DNA of 37,421 nucleotides from Bacteroidota bacterium (lineage in GTDB: Bacteria; Bacteroidota; Bacteroidia; Flavobacteriales; Flavobacteriaceae), in the NCBI GenBank assembly GCA_021793375.1, contig JAJYSY010000018.1, positions 1-37,421 of the forward strand, in the 5' to 3' direction. Below are positions 14,804-23,068 of this stretch, piece by piece. Every line of letters begins with the position of its first letter. The stretch's first letter is position 1. The position numbers were made by a program, and so were the translations under genes. Below the pieces are notes generated by a model. The model saw only the letters and a program-made list of their open reading frames with translations, ran no database searches and was not told the origin of the DNA.

Positions 14804-15289
14804 CTAATTTCTCTTGATTTCTCCGCCAATATCAAGTATTCTAACAGGGTAAGGAATATTAAGATTATGATCATCTACTGCTTTTTTGATAATCATAATA
14901 GCTTGACTACGCGTTTCTAAGTAAAAAACTTGATTGGTTTCTTTTAGCCATAAACGAACAAAAAAATCAACAGAACTATCTCCAAAATTTTCATAATAAA
15001 ACAAAACTCCTTGTTTGCTTAAACGATCTTGAATTTCTTTTAAAGCTTTGTCTAAATTGAGAGTTTTTAAAGTAATTAAAAAAGTAATACTGAGAAAAAC
15101 CACATAAATTAAAGAGCCAAAGAGATTAATGATAATATCGATTTTGGTGATAGTTTTTATGAATTTTCGTGATTTTCTTCCCAACCAATGCGAAAAGAAA
15201 AAACCAATAACCAATACAATAACAGCCAATAATAAATTGGGTAACATATGAATCATGGTTTCTACCCAATCTGATAATTTATTATTAAG
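14804..15289 (-). pseudogene. Internally deleted MscS-type mechanosensitive channel remnant
   Basis: The N-terminal part encodes two membrane helices (LPNLLLAVIVLVIGFFFSHW and a second helix ending LKTLNLDKA). This joins directly to a C-terminal segment, YYENFGDSSVDFFVRLWLKE...IPYPVRILDIG, normal for the end of MscS proteins. The glycine/alanine-rich pore helix and the beta domain that should lie between them are missing, a loss of roughly 100 residues judged from the family's usual length. Upstream codons still read KLSDWVET, as in intact relatives, but meet a stop before any ATG, so the start also appears lost. A functional channel is unlikely. Confidence 0.65.
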
Positions 15290-15414
15290 TTAATCAGTTC
15301 TTCTATACTTATTTTTATTCAAAATTCATAAATCATTTTATAAACGATGAAAATAAATAAAATTAAGAGTGAAAATTAAAACAGCAGAAAAGAAAAATAA
15401 ATTCAGCATCAGAC

Positions 15415-15976
15415 TTACTTCTCTAAAATATTTATTTCTCGATAAGTGGCAATATGCAGCAATTGATTTAATTTTTCAACATAAGTTGGTGAAATTTCTG
15501 TGGGTATTTATAGGATTTATAAAATCCTTTTTAAGAATAGGTAAAGTATAAGGAATGGACCAAGCTCGTAAAGATTTTACAATATTTTCCATGGTTGTAA
15601 TATCGTTTAAAGCTTGAGAACCATCAGCCCAACAAATTAATCCGATTCTTTTATCCGTGAGATAAGGTTTTGGTAATTTAGCAGTGATTTCTAACCAATC
15701 CAAACAATTTTTCATTGTTCCCGGAATACTGCCATGATATAAAGGAGAAAGCCAAAAATGAAGATCAGCAGATAAAAATAGCTCTGTCATTCGTTTGACA
15801 ATAGAAGGGATTTCTTTATGCTTCAAATCTAACAAAGGAATAACAGAATCGTTTAAATTAAAAATACGAGTATCTATTCCTTTGGCAGTCAACTTATCAT
15901 TTAAATAATCAGCTAATATTGCAGAAATAGAATGCAAAGAATTACTGGAATTGCCTACAAAAATAAGTGTTTTCAT
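15415..15976 (-). pseudogene. Frameshifted NADPH-dependent FMN reductase (flavodoxin-like)
   Basis: A flavodoxin-fold oxidoreductase: FVGNSSNSLHSIS is the FMN phosphate loop and SPLYHGSIPGTMKNCLDWLE the second FMN-binding segment. The open frame ends at 15476 after INPINTHRNFTNLC, an odd tail. Shifting by one base at the GGG run at 15502-15504 (CCC on the coding strand) restores TEISPTYVEKLNQLLHIATY and a stop at 15415, giving the expected length of about 186 residues. One extra C therefore explains the break. It could be a true mutation or a sequencing error. The gene is downstream of the cytochrome-b-like, azurin and AraC genes on the same strand. Confidence 0.75.
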
Positions 15977-16013
15977 TTATTGAGATGATTTATAAAAATT
16001 ATATTTTCTCATA

Positions 16014-16445
16014 TTAATTCCATAAAAACCAAGGAATTAAATAACTTATAAGTGCAAATCCAATTCCATAATAAATAAGAACTCGGGTGTGTCGCTTGGC
16101 ATCAGAAAGCTTTGTGTTTTTTGCTTTTTTATAACCAATTGTGATTAAAACAGCGGCTAAAATCATTCCGACGGGATGTTCTACAATATAAAAACGAGAA
16201 ATAGTATGTTTCATCGAATCTCCTGAAAAATTTTCTAATCCTAAAGGAGATAAAAAATAGAGAATTATTCCAAAACTAATCTGCAAATGCACTAAAATTA
16301 AACCGGATAACGTTAATATTTTAGAAAATTTCCCAAATGGTTTTTTAAGTAGTAAGTTGATAAGAATTCCTATAATTATGATGAGTAAAAGGAATAAAAT
16401 CACCATTCCGATGATGTTATGAAACTCTTTTATAAAATTTAGCAT
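16014..16445 (-). CDS. Four-helix membrane protein, cytochrome-b-like
   Basis: A 143-residue integral membrane protein with four hydrophobic helices (about 12-33, 42-65, 88-103 and 120-142). Histidines at or near the membrane edges (LVHLQ, MKHTISRFYIVEHP, KRHTRV) could bind haem, and such proteins in flavobacteria are often labelled cytochrome B. The ligand assignment is inference and no named family was certain. It lies 16 bases downstream of the azurin-like gene in the same direction, so a linked redox role is plausible. Confidence 0.65.
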   Translation of the reverse strand: MLNFIKEFHNIIGMVILFLLLIIIIGILINLLLKKPFGKFSKILTLSGLILVHLQISFGIILYFLSPLGLENFSGDSMKHTISRFYIVEHPVGMILAAVLITIGYKKAKNTKLSDAKRHTRVLIYYGIGFALISYLIPWFLWN

Positions 16446-16461
16446 TTTTAAATGATATTAA

Positions 16462-16986
16462 TTATTTGACAATAAATTTTCCTTTCATATTAGAATAATG
16501 TCCCGGAAAAGAACAGATAAAATCATATTCTCCCACTTCCGGTGCCTCAAAAGTGATTTCTGTAGATTCTCCACCACCTAACATCTTTGTGTAAGCCAGC
16601 GTTTTTGTAGAGTCTTTCCATATATATTCATTGTCTTTTTCTTTTAAAACTTTTTTACTGTAAGTTGAAATAGAAACTGAATTGTCTAACAAAACAAAAT
16701 TATGGCCCATCGAGCTTTTAGGCATATCACCAGTATGGATTAGTTCTAACGTAACTGTTTGGTTTTTATAGACCACAATTTCACTTTTATCAAATTGCAT
16801 TTTATCATTTGCATGAAGGGTTATTTTTATATTTTCTTGTTCAGCAAGTTCTGCTTCAGATTTACTATTTGTTTGTAGATCTTTTTGTTTTTCCTGTTTA
16901 TCAGAACCGCAAGAAATGGTGATTAAAAACGAGAAACTCATCAATAATATAAAGAATTGAGATTTTCTGGATATTAAGTTTTTCAT
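16462..16986 (-). CDS. Azurin-like type 1 copper lipoprotein
   Basis: A 174-residue exported cupredoxin. The N-terminus is a lipoprotein signal ending LITISC, with C26 as the acylation site, then a polar linker. The cupredoxin domain (about 52-174) shows all four type 1 copper ligands: H95 in SMGHNF, C158 and H163 in ICSFPGHYSNM, and M167. It would carry electrons in the periplasm or on the outer membrane. The frame is open to 17037, but the upstream codons give no proper signal peptide, so the ATG at 16986 is chosen. Same-strand neighbours are the AraC regulator upstream and the cytochrome-b-like gene downstream. Confidence 0.88.
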   Translation of the reverse strand: MKNLISRKSQFFILLMSFSFLITISCGSDKQEKQKDLQTNSKSEAELAEQENIKITLHANDKMQFDKSEIVVYKNQTVTLELIHTGDMPKSSMGHNFVLLDNSVSISTYSKKVLKEKDNEYIWKDSTKTLAYTKMLGGGESTEITFEAPEVGEYDFICSFPGHYSNMKGKFIVK

Positions 16987-17049
16987 ATTTATTTTTTGGG
17001 CAAAATTAACCCAAAACAAAAAGAGAAACCCCACCAAACAATTCTTATA

Positions 17050-17949
17050 TTAGGATAAATCAATCATTTTTCTATAATTGAGCGGAGAAACTCCAGAGTG
17101 TTTTTTAAAAAACCTACTGAAATAAGAAATATCATCAAAACCTAATTCAGTAGCGATTTCCATGATATTTAAAGTGGTTTGCCCTAATAAAACTTTAGCT
17201 TCCAAAATGCAAATTTGATTGATAAAATCTGAGGCCGATTTTCCAGTTTCTGTACGGATTACTTTATTTAAATGATTAGGGGAGATATGAATCAAATCAG
17301 CATAAAACTTTACTTTTCTTGATTCTTTAAACCGATTGTTTACCAATTGATTAAATTTCTTTAAAATCGGATGTTCTTTCTTTTCAGGAAGACTTTCTGT
17401 AGAAATTATAGAAATTTCAGCAATAAAAGTTGAAAGATAATATTGGATTAATTGATAATTAGATTTTTTTCGACAAGAATCTTTAAAAAGAACGGAAATA
17501 CGATATAAGAGTGGTTTCAAAATATCAACTTGTTCATCAGTAAGCGATAATAAATTTGAAACAGTTGAGTTGGTATTCCAAAGTTTTAAATAAGGATTTC
17601 CGGTTAAAAAATCATTAGAAAAATGACAATAAAACCCTTCTAAATTTTGATTTTTGATTGCTGTGGTTGTAATATTATTGCTCGGTGTAAATAAAAGTTG
17701 ATTTTTCTTTAAATCAAAGGTATGAAGCCCTACAGATTTTGTCATTTCTCCGTTAAGAATAAGTACAAAGTCATGCACTGTTTTTTTGTGTAAGGGTAGG
17801 GGAAGCTTTAATTCTACCACATCTTCCTTAAAGGAATGAATAAAAAAATCATCTATTTTTCCACTGTTTAGAATATTATCCTTTGCATTCTCAATAAAAT
17901 TTTCTTTAAAAATATTTGGTTTTAAAAGTGGGATATTTTCTTTGTTCAT
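17050..17949 (-). CDS. AraC-family transcriptional regulator
   Basis: A 299-residue regulator. The N-terminal 180 residues form a cupin-like sensing domain of unknown ligand. The C-terminal ~100 residues hold the two AraC helix-turn-helix units: FYADLIHISPNHLNKVIRTE and IMEIATELGFDDISYFSRFF, then KHSGVSPLNYRK. It precedes the azurin-like and cytochrome-b-like genes by 63 bases on the same strand and may control them. A minus-strand TTTG-N17-TAATTTTG promoter (plus-strand 17999-18027) lies about 50 bases upstream of the start. Confidence 0.88.
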   Translation of the reverse strand: MNKENIPLLKPNIFKENFIENAKDNILNSGKIDDFFIHSFKEDVVELKLPLPLHKKTVHDFVLILNGEMTKSVGLHTFDLKKNQLLFTPSNNITTTAIKNQNLEGFYCHFSNDFLTGNPYLKLWNTNSTVSNLLSLTDEQVDILKPLLYRISVLFKDSCRKKSNYQLIQYYLSTFIAEISIISTESLPEKKEHPILKKFNQLVNNRFKESRKVKFYADLIHISPNHLNKVIRTETGKSASDFINQICILEAKVLLGQTTLNIMEIATELGFDDISYFSRFFKKHSGVSPLNYRKMIDLS

Positions 17950-17998
17950 TGCTGAATTTCTTTATTCAATTTGTTGTATGTGTATGCAAGCAGTGATG

Positions 17999-18027
17999 CA
18001 AAATTAAATAAAAAATAGCAAGACAAA
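17999..18027 (-). promoter_or_regulatory. Promoter of the AraC-azurin gene group
   Basis: The minus strand reads TTTG (18024-18027), a 17-base spacer and TAATTTTG (17999-18006), agreeing with the flavobacterial consensus. Transcription would start about 40 bases before the AraC ATG. Confidence 0.5.
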
Positions 18028-18170
18028 TGTTTTATAAGAAATTAAACACTTTAACCTAATTTTTTATCATTAATTTATGGGATACTCCCGAATAATGCTC
18101 GAGAGCAGATTTTTTAGTTTTATATTCCTTATCTCCAATAACTATTCTCATTATACCATTTTTTCAATTA

Positions 18171-18368
18171 GTGCCAACGGTTTTGCAGCTTGGCGCTGGG
18201 GCGGGCAAAAAAGCCGAAACTTCGACTTCAAAACCGACCCGAGCAAAAGCCGTTTTTGGTTTTTAAATTTAAACAGAAAAATTCAATAAACGGCTTTTGC
18301 GTCCAAAGAAAACCGACCGTTGAATTTTAAACAATACCCGCCCTTGCGGCAAACTGTTTGTTATGGGC
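18171..18368. repeat. Cassette-associated imperfect palindrome, copy 1 (attC-like)
   Basis: A ~198-bp element ending in GTTATGGGC (18360-18368), ten bases beyond the GIY-YIG stop codon. Outer arms are TTGGCGC/GCGGCAA (one mismatch) and GGGCGGG (18199-18205) with CCCGCCC (18337-18343). An inner perfect 13-bp stem, GCAAAAGCCGTTT (18243-18255) with AAACGGCTTTTGC (18288-18300), has a 32-base loop. It is clearly homologous to the copy at 19225-19421 in direct orientation. Resemblance to integron attC sites lies in fold, position and ends; the 7-base core does not match RYYYAAC. Confidence 0.7.
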
Positions 18369-18378
18369 AGGGTAACTT

Positions 18379-19194
18379 TTAGTTTTTGTTATAGCCGAAT
18401 TCTCTTGTTTGTAATACTTTTTTCCACCAACTTTCTCTTTCAATTATGATCTGATCGGAAGTCTTAGCCTTGTAAATATCCAATAAGGAATATTTGAAAT
18501 TATTTTTCATATGCTCAAAAGAAAGTTTTTTTAATTCTTTATTACCACCGTGTCCTGTTTTTATATAGGATTGCCATCTTCCTAAAAGCATATTTTCGCC
18601 ATAAGCAGAACCAACATACATTTTTCCATTTGATTTATCAGATATAAGATAGACTCCTTTTTGATTTTGTAAAGCTGTTTTCCAATTCGTTTTCTTTATT
18701 ACTCTTTTTAAGTCTTTCCAATTTAGACTTACTTTTTCATATCCGGGGAATAAGTCATTATCGAAAGTGTCCGGTAAAATCTGAGCAATGTAACAATCAT
18801 CAATAACAGATTCTGCTTTCCTTATCATATTTTGGCCTTTATTTTTAAACCTTACAATTAATCGTCCAAAATATTTTTCATACTGAGATAATTCTTCATA
18901 CTCATAACCCATCCCATCGTATACATCTAAGTCTTTTGTAATTCGACCAATATGAAAAAGTAGCCATAAATCGTCATCGTCTGAAATACGAATTAAACCA
19001 ACAGAAATTTGGCCTTCTTTATATGATTTTGATTTAGGATAGTTATGGTAATTGCCATTAAGCATCACTTTTAAATCGCCATTTTTAAAATTGTCTATTG
19101 GATTCCAATTACCTTCAAACATAAGATTGAATCTTATCTTTATATTATCCAAGTCATTAAACTTTAGGATGTCATTTAATTTTATGTTTTTCAT
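18379..19194 (-). CDS. GIY-YIG nuclease-domain protein with an unrecognised N-terminal domain
   Basis: A 271-residue protein. Residues 178-271 form a GIY-YIG endonuclease domain with the expected residues present: GVY (180-182), YVG (193-195), R206, a metal-binding Glu in IERESWW (E252 or E254) and N269. The N-terminal ~165 residues match no domain I know, and may recognise a target. The protein stands alone between two related ~200-bp repeats, like a gene cassette. No promoter box is visible in the 30 bases before copy 2, so expression may come from upstream. A defence or DNA-processing role is possible but unproven. Confidence 0.8.
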   Translation of the reverse strand: MKNIKLNDILKFNDLDNIKIRFNLMFEGNWNPIDNFKNGDLKVMLNGNYHNYPKSKSYKEGQISVGLIRISDDDDLWLLFHIGRITKDLDVYDGMGYEYEELSQYEKYFGRLIVRFKNKGQNMIRKAESVIDDCYIAQILPDTFDNDLFPGYEKVSLNWKDLKRVIKKTNWKTALQNQKGVYLISDKSNGKMYVGSAYGENMLLGRWQSYIKTGHGGNKELKKLSFEHMKNNFKYSLLDIYKAKTSDQIIIERESWWKKVLQTREFGYNKN

Positions 19195-19224
19195 ACTTCA
19201 AGTTGTTCTAGATTTTTATTCCTT

Positions 19225-19421
19225 GCCCATAACGGGTTGCAGCTTGCCGCTGGGGCGGGCAAAGAAACCGAAATTTTGATTTCTGAACCGACCTGAGCAA
19301 AAGCCATTTTTAAGCTTTAAATGTAACCAAAAAGTTTAATAAATGGCTTTTCGTGCAGAAGGAAAACAGACCACTGAAATTTAACCGATAACGGCCCTTG
19401 CGGCAAACTGTTTGTTAACGG
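19225..19421. repeat. Cassette-associated imperfect palindrome, copy 2 (attC-like)
   Basis: A ~197-bp element beginning GCCCATAAC (19225-19233) and ending GTTAACGG (19414-19421), 20 bases beyond the toxin stop codon. Outer arms TTGCCGC (19244-19250) and GCGGCAA (19400-19406) pair perfectly. The inner stem AAAAGCCATTT (19299-19309) pairs with AAATGGCTTTT (19341-19351). Compared with copy 1, a G-C pair in this stem has become A-T, a compensatory change that keeps the fold. Confidence 0.7.
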
Positions 19422-19441
19422 ATGGGTATCATTTCATCTTG

Positions 19442-19765
19442 CTAATCTAAATCTCTTTTATTATCATTCATTTTCGTGGGATTCTGACGAGTGTCAAAAA
19501 CGTCGCTAACTATGATTTCTTTCTTCTCTATTTCAATACGATAAATGACTTTGTAGTTTCCACTTACTAAATACCGGTGTTTTTGGCCTAATTTCTTAAG
19601 GTTAGGTTCTACTTGTCCGATTTCCGGATATTTCGTTAGATGGCGAGTGGATTCTAATATTTGCTTACGAATTTTATGAGCTACGTTTCGATTTGCATTT
19701 TCCACATAGTAATTAAAAATCCATTTTAAACTCCGAGTGGCAAATTCAGTCCAAGTTATTTTCAT
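19442..19765 (-). CDS. RelE/ParE-family toxin
   Basis: A 107-residue toxin of the RelE/ParE fold: WTEFATRSLKWIFNYY near the start, KYPEIGQVEPNL in the middle, HRYLVSGNYKVIYRI, and the family-typical DVFDTRQNPTKM near the end. RelE members cleave mRNA on the ribosome and ParE members poison gyrase; the sequence does not decide between them. It starts three bases after the antitoxin gene, which is the usual two-gene layout with the antitoxin first. The pair lies in a cassette-like unit followed by repeat copy 2; toxin-antitoxin pairs are frequent in integron cassettes. Confidence 0.85.
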   Translation of the reverse strand: MKITWTEFATRSLKWIFNYYVENANRNVAHKIRKQILESTRHLTKYPEIGQVEPNLKKLGQKHRYLVSGNYKVIYRIEIEKKEIIVSDVFDTRQNPTKMNDNKRDLD

Positions 19766-19768
19766 TAA

Positions 19769-20014
19769 TCACCAATTTGCGGATTCTTTTTCTAATTCTT
19801 CTTGTGATTTAACTCGCCCGTTTTCGTAATCCTTTTCAGATGTTTTGACGCGTTCAATTAATTCTTCAATAGTGAAAGGGGGGAAGTCAGAATCGTTTAT
19901 TTTAGGGGTTTTCCTTAATACATAATGCTCTATTTTCTCAAAGAATTTTTCATCTTTAAGTTCTGCAATATAAGTTATCAAGTTAAGTTTTCTGGTTTGC
20001 AAATCGGTTGCCAT
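19769..20014 (-). CDS. Antitoxin partner of the RelE/ParE toxin
   Basis: An 81-residue acidic protein with a short N-terminal helical segment (TRKLNLITYIAELKDEKFFEKIE) that could dimerise, a proline-rich linker and a charged C-terminal helix (EELIERVKTSEKDYENGR) of the type that wraps the toxin. No DNA-binding motif is obvious. The assignment rests mainly on its position directly before the toxin. A minus-strand TAACTTTG box (plus-strand 20033-20040) is 18 bases before the ATG, so the operon carries its own promoter. Confidence 0.8.
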   Translation of the reverse strand: MATDLQTRKLNLITYIAELKDEKFFEKIEHYVLRKTPKINDSDFPPFTIEELIERVKTSEKDYENGRVKSQEELEKESANW

Positions 20015-20319
20015 AATTCAAATATTTACTATCAAAGTTACGAATAATTATCTTTGAATTTAGTTTGCTGCAAATTTAATTTTCAGAACTTCTAAATTTG
20101 TTGGTTCTTTTTACCTTGCCGTTAACATGCATATCAATACACTCTCTCCTTACCTTTATGGCGTATGTATTCCATTTGTAGGTAGAGGTGGGTCAATATC
20201 TTATTTTTCATTTGCTTCCAAAGATAACTAATTTCTGAAAATTAACTAAAATGAATATTAAAATAAAAAGGCAGTTTAAGATTTTTAAAACAGCCTTTTT
20301 TAATTACAGTAAGTTCTGT
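20015..20319. other. Intergenic region upstream of the toxin-antitoxin pair
   Basis: No gene is seen. It contains the antitoxin -7 box TAACTTTG (minus strand, 20033-20040), the octamer CCGTTAAC at 20119-20126, which is the reverse complement of the GTTAACGG end of repeat copy 2, and the copA terminator near 20264-20303. Confidence 0.55.
20264..20303 (-). terminator. Rho-independent terminator of copA
   Basis: AAAAAGGC pairs with GCCTTTTT around an inner GTTT/AAAC stem, about 20 bases beyond the copA stop. It is flanked by A and T runs, so it may act in both directions. Confidence 0.65.
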
Positions 20320-23001
20320 TTATAATTTTACATTTCTCAATCTTAAAGAGTTGGCGATTACAGAAACAGAGCTAAAACTCATGGCTAAAGCGGCAATCAT
20401 AGGGGAGAGGAGTAAACCGAAGAAAGGAAATAATATTCCGGCGGCTACGGGAACTCCCAAACTGTTGTAAACCAAGGCGAAAAATAAATTTTCTTTGATG
20501 TTTTTCATGGTTTTCTCGCTGAGTTTTCTCGCTTTAAAAATTCCGTTGAGATCTCCGTCTATCAAAGTTATTTCTGCACTTTCAATAGCAACATCCGTTC
20601 CGGTGTCCATGGCAATTCCAATATCTGCTTTGGCCAAAGCCGGGGCATCATTAATTCCATCTCCGGCCATGGCTACTTTTTTGCCTTGGTTTTGCAGTTT
20701 TTCTACTTCTTCCATTTTATTTTCCGGTAGCATTTCTGCCTTAAATTCTTTTATACCCACTTCTTGGGCTACAGCTTTTGCTGTTTGCGGATTGTCTCCC
20801 GTCATCATTATTACAGTAATTCCGTGTTCTTGTAAATTTTGAATGGCTTTTTTACTGTTTTCTTTGATTTTATCTCCAATTACAACAAATCCAATGGTTT
20901 TTCCTTCTACAGATAAATAAGATAAAGTTTTGCCTTTTTCTTGTTCTACTAAAGCTTTTTCAGCCAAATCTTCTGAAATAGGAGAGTTCAATTCTTCCAT
21001 CAATTTACGATTTCCCAATCCGATGATTTTGTTGTTAATTTTTCCTTTAACTCCTTTTCCGGTTACCGCATTGAAATCTTGTAAATCTACCAATTTTATT
21101 TCTTTGGCTTTAGCATAATCTTGTGTAGCTTTTGCCAAAGGGTGTTCGCTTTGTTGATTTAAAGAAGCACTGTATTTAATTACTTCCTCTTCTTTTTCAT
21201 CAAGCGCAACTACTTTTTCTACAGAGGGTTTTCCTTCGGTAATGGTTCCGGTTTTATCGACAATCAAAGTGTTAATTTTATTCATTTCTTCTAAAGCTTC
21301 CGCATTTTTTATCAACACTCCGTTTTGTGCTCCTTTTCCGACTCCTACCATCACCGACATCGGTGTGGCCAGCCCTAAAGCGCAAGGACAAGCGATGATT
21401 AAAACTGCTACAGCATTTATAAAAGCATAAATATAAGCCGGTTCAGGACCGAAAACAGCCCAAATTATAAAAGTTATGATGGAAATAACCACTACGATTG
21501 GCACGAAATAAGCTGATATTTTATCGGCTAAACGCTGAATGGGAGCTTGACTTCTGCTGGCTTTATTAACCATTTCTATAATTTGAGAAAGCATGGTATC
21601 GCTTCCAACTTTTTCGGCTTCCATCACAAAAGATTGATTTCCGTTGATGGTTCCCGCGCTGACTTTATCATCTTTGTTTTTATCTACAGGAATGGGTTCT
21701 CCGGAAATCATAGATTCGTCGATAGCGGTTTTTCCTTCGATTATTTTTCCGTCAACCGGAATTTTTCCGCCGGGTTTTACCCTGATTTTATCTCCAATTT
21801 CAATATTATGAATCGCTACTTCTTTTTCTTCTCCATTCACAATTTTAAAAGCAGTATTGGGCGTAAGTTTCAGTAATTCTTTCACCGCAGAATTGGTTCT
21901 GGTATGTGCGCGAGCTTCTAAAACCTGTCCTAATAAAACTAAAGTCAAAATTACGGTGGCAGCTTCAAAATAAACATGTACAGCACCATCATCTTTAAAT
22001 TCGTTGGGCAACCAATCGGGGAAGAGTAGGGCGATTACACTAAAAATCCAAGCTACACCTGCACCAATCCCAATGAGGGTAAACATATTGAGATTCCAGG
22101 TTTTTATAGAACGATAAGCTCTTTCAAAAAACATCCAAGTGAAATAAAATACTACAGGAATAGACAATCCGAATTCTACCCAATTCCAGTATTTTTTATC
22201 CATAATTTCATAAAGTGGATTATGGCTTAACATGCTGGACATGGAAATAATAAAAACCGGTAAAGTGAAAACTACAGACCACCAGAATTTACGCAATAAT
22301 TCTTTATATTTTTTTTCTTCACTTGAAATATCGGGTTCTACAGGAACTAAATCCATTCCGCAAATCGAGCAATCTCCGGGTTCATCTTTTATTACTTCTG
22401 GGTGCATCGGACAAGTAAATTGGGTTTGCGAAGAAGTGCTGATTTCTTCTACCAAATCCATTCCGCAAACCGGACAATCTCCGGGTTTATCATAGGTTTT
22501 ATCGCCTTCACAATGCATTGGACAATAAAAAACTCCGGTTCCTTTTCCGGATTTTTCTTTTTTTGGGGCTTTTTTACCAACTTCCGTAATGGCGTAATTT
22601 CCGCCATCTTTTTCAAATGCTTTTTGCAGATTTTTTAACGGAATATGATGAGCTGTTTCAAGGGTGACTTCATGTTTTTTTAAATCAACAACAACTTTAT
22701 TTATGTGTTCAATTTCAGTAAGAATTTTTTCTACGTGTTTTTTACATCCTTGACAAGACATCCCGTGAACAGCATAAGTAGAAGAAGGTGTTACTTCTGA
22801 AATAGTGTAATTTCCTTTATCTTTTTCAAATGCTTTTTGTAATTTTTTTAAAGGAATAGGTTGATCGCTTTCAATTTCTGCTTGGTGTTTTGCTAAATCC
22901 ACAGAAAAATCTTTGATTTCATCGATTTCAGCAAGAATTTCTTCCACATGTTTTTTGCAACCTTGGCAAGACATGCCTTTTATAGTATAGAGCTGTTTCA
23001 T
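20320..23001 (-). CDS. copA: Copper-translocating P1B-type ATPase
   Basis: An 893-residue copper-exporting ATPase. Two N-terminal HMA domains have copper sites at C12/C15 and C83/C86 (both GMSCQGC). Two cysteine-rich heavy-metal binding modules follow (about 158-184 and 195-220, each CPMH...CxxCGMDLV). Then come eight membrane helices, the CPC motif in IACPCALGLATP, the phosphorylation site DKTGTITEGKP, the HP motif in SEHPLAKA, and GDGINDAPALA. The frame is open to 23022, but the ATG at 23001 gives the usual HMA start. It lies 67 bases downstream of an HMA-AraC regulator on the same strand. Confidence 0.95.
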   Translation of the reverse strand: MKQLYTIKGMSCQGCKKHVEEILAEIDEIKDFSVDLAKHQAEIESDQPIPLKKLQKAFEKDKGNYTISEVTPSSTYAVHGMSCQGCKKHVEKILTEIEHINKVVVDLKKHEVTLETAHHIPLKNLQKAFEKDGGNYAITEVGKKAPKKEKSGKGTGVFYCPMHCEGDKTYDKPGDCPVCGMDLVEEISTSSQTQFTCPMHPEVIKDEPGDCSICGMDLVPVEPDISSEEKKYKELLRKFWWSVVFTLPVFIISMSSMLSHNPLYEIMDKKYWNWVEFGLSIPVVFYFTWMFFERAYRSIKTWNLNMFTLIGIGAGVAWIFSVIALLFPDWLPNEFKDDGAVHVYFEAATVILTLVLLGQVLEARAHTRTNSAVKELLKLTPNTAFKIVNGEEKEVAIHNIEIGDKIRVKPGGKIPVDGKIIEGKTAIDESMISGEPIPVDKNKDDKVSAGTINGNQSFVMEAEKVGSDTMLSQIIEMVNKASRSQAPIQRLADKISAYFVPIVVVISIITFIIWAVFGPEPAYIYAFINAVAVLIIACPCALGLATPMSVMVGVGKGAQNGVLIKNAEALEEMNKINTLIVDKTGTITEGKPSVEKVVALDEKEEEVIKYSASLNQQSEHPLAKATQDYAKAKEIKLVDLQDFNAVTGKGVKGKINNKIIGLGNRKLMEELNSPISEDLAEKALVEQEKGKTLSYLSVEGKTIGFVVIGDKIKENSKKAIQNLQEHGITVIMMTGDNPQTAKAVAQEVGIKEFKAEMLPENKMEEVEKLQNQGKKVAMAGDGINDAPALAKADIGIAMDTGTDVAIESAEITLIDGDLNGIFKARKLSEKTMKNIKENLFFALVYNSLGVPVAAGILFPFFGLLLSPMIAALAMSFSSVSVIANSLRLRNVKL

Positions 23002-23068
23002 TTTTTGCACATTTAAGAGCAAGATCGGAAGAAAATAACAAAATGATTTGTATAATTCTGGTGAAGAT

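Noticed and set aside
18171..19421. Inverted-repeat transposon or MITE pair around the GIY-YIG gene
   Set aside because: The copies are direct, not inverted, there is no transposase, and no flanking target duplication is visible. Cassette-like ends fit better.
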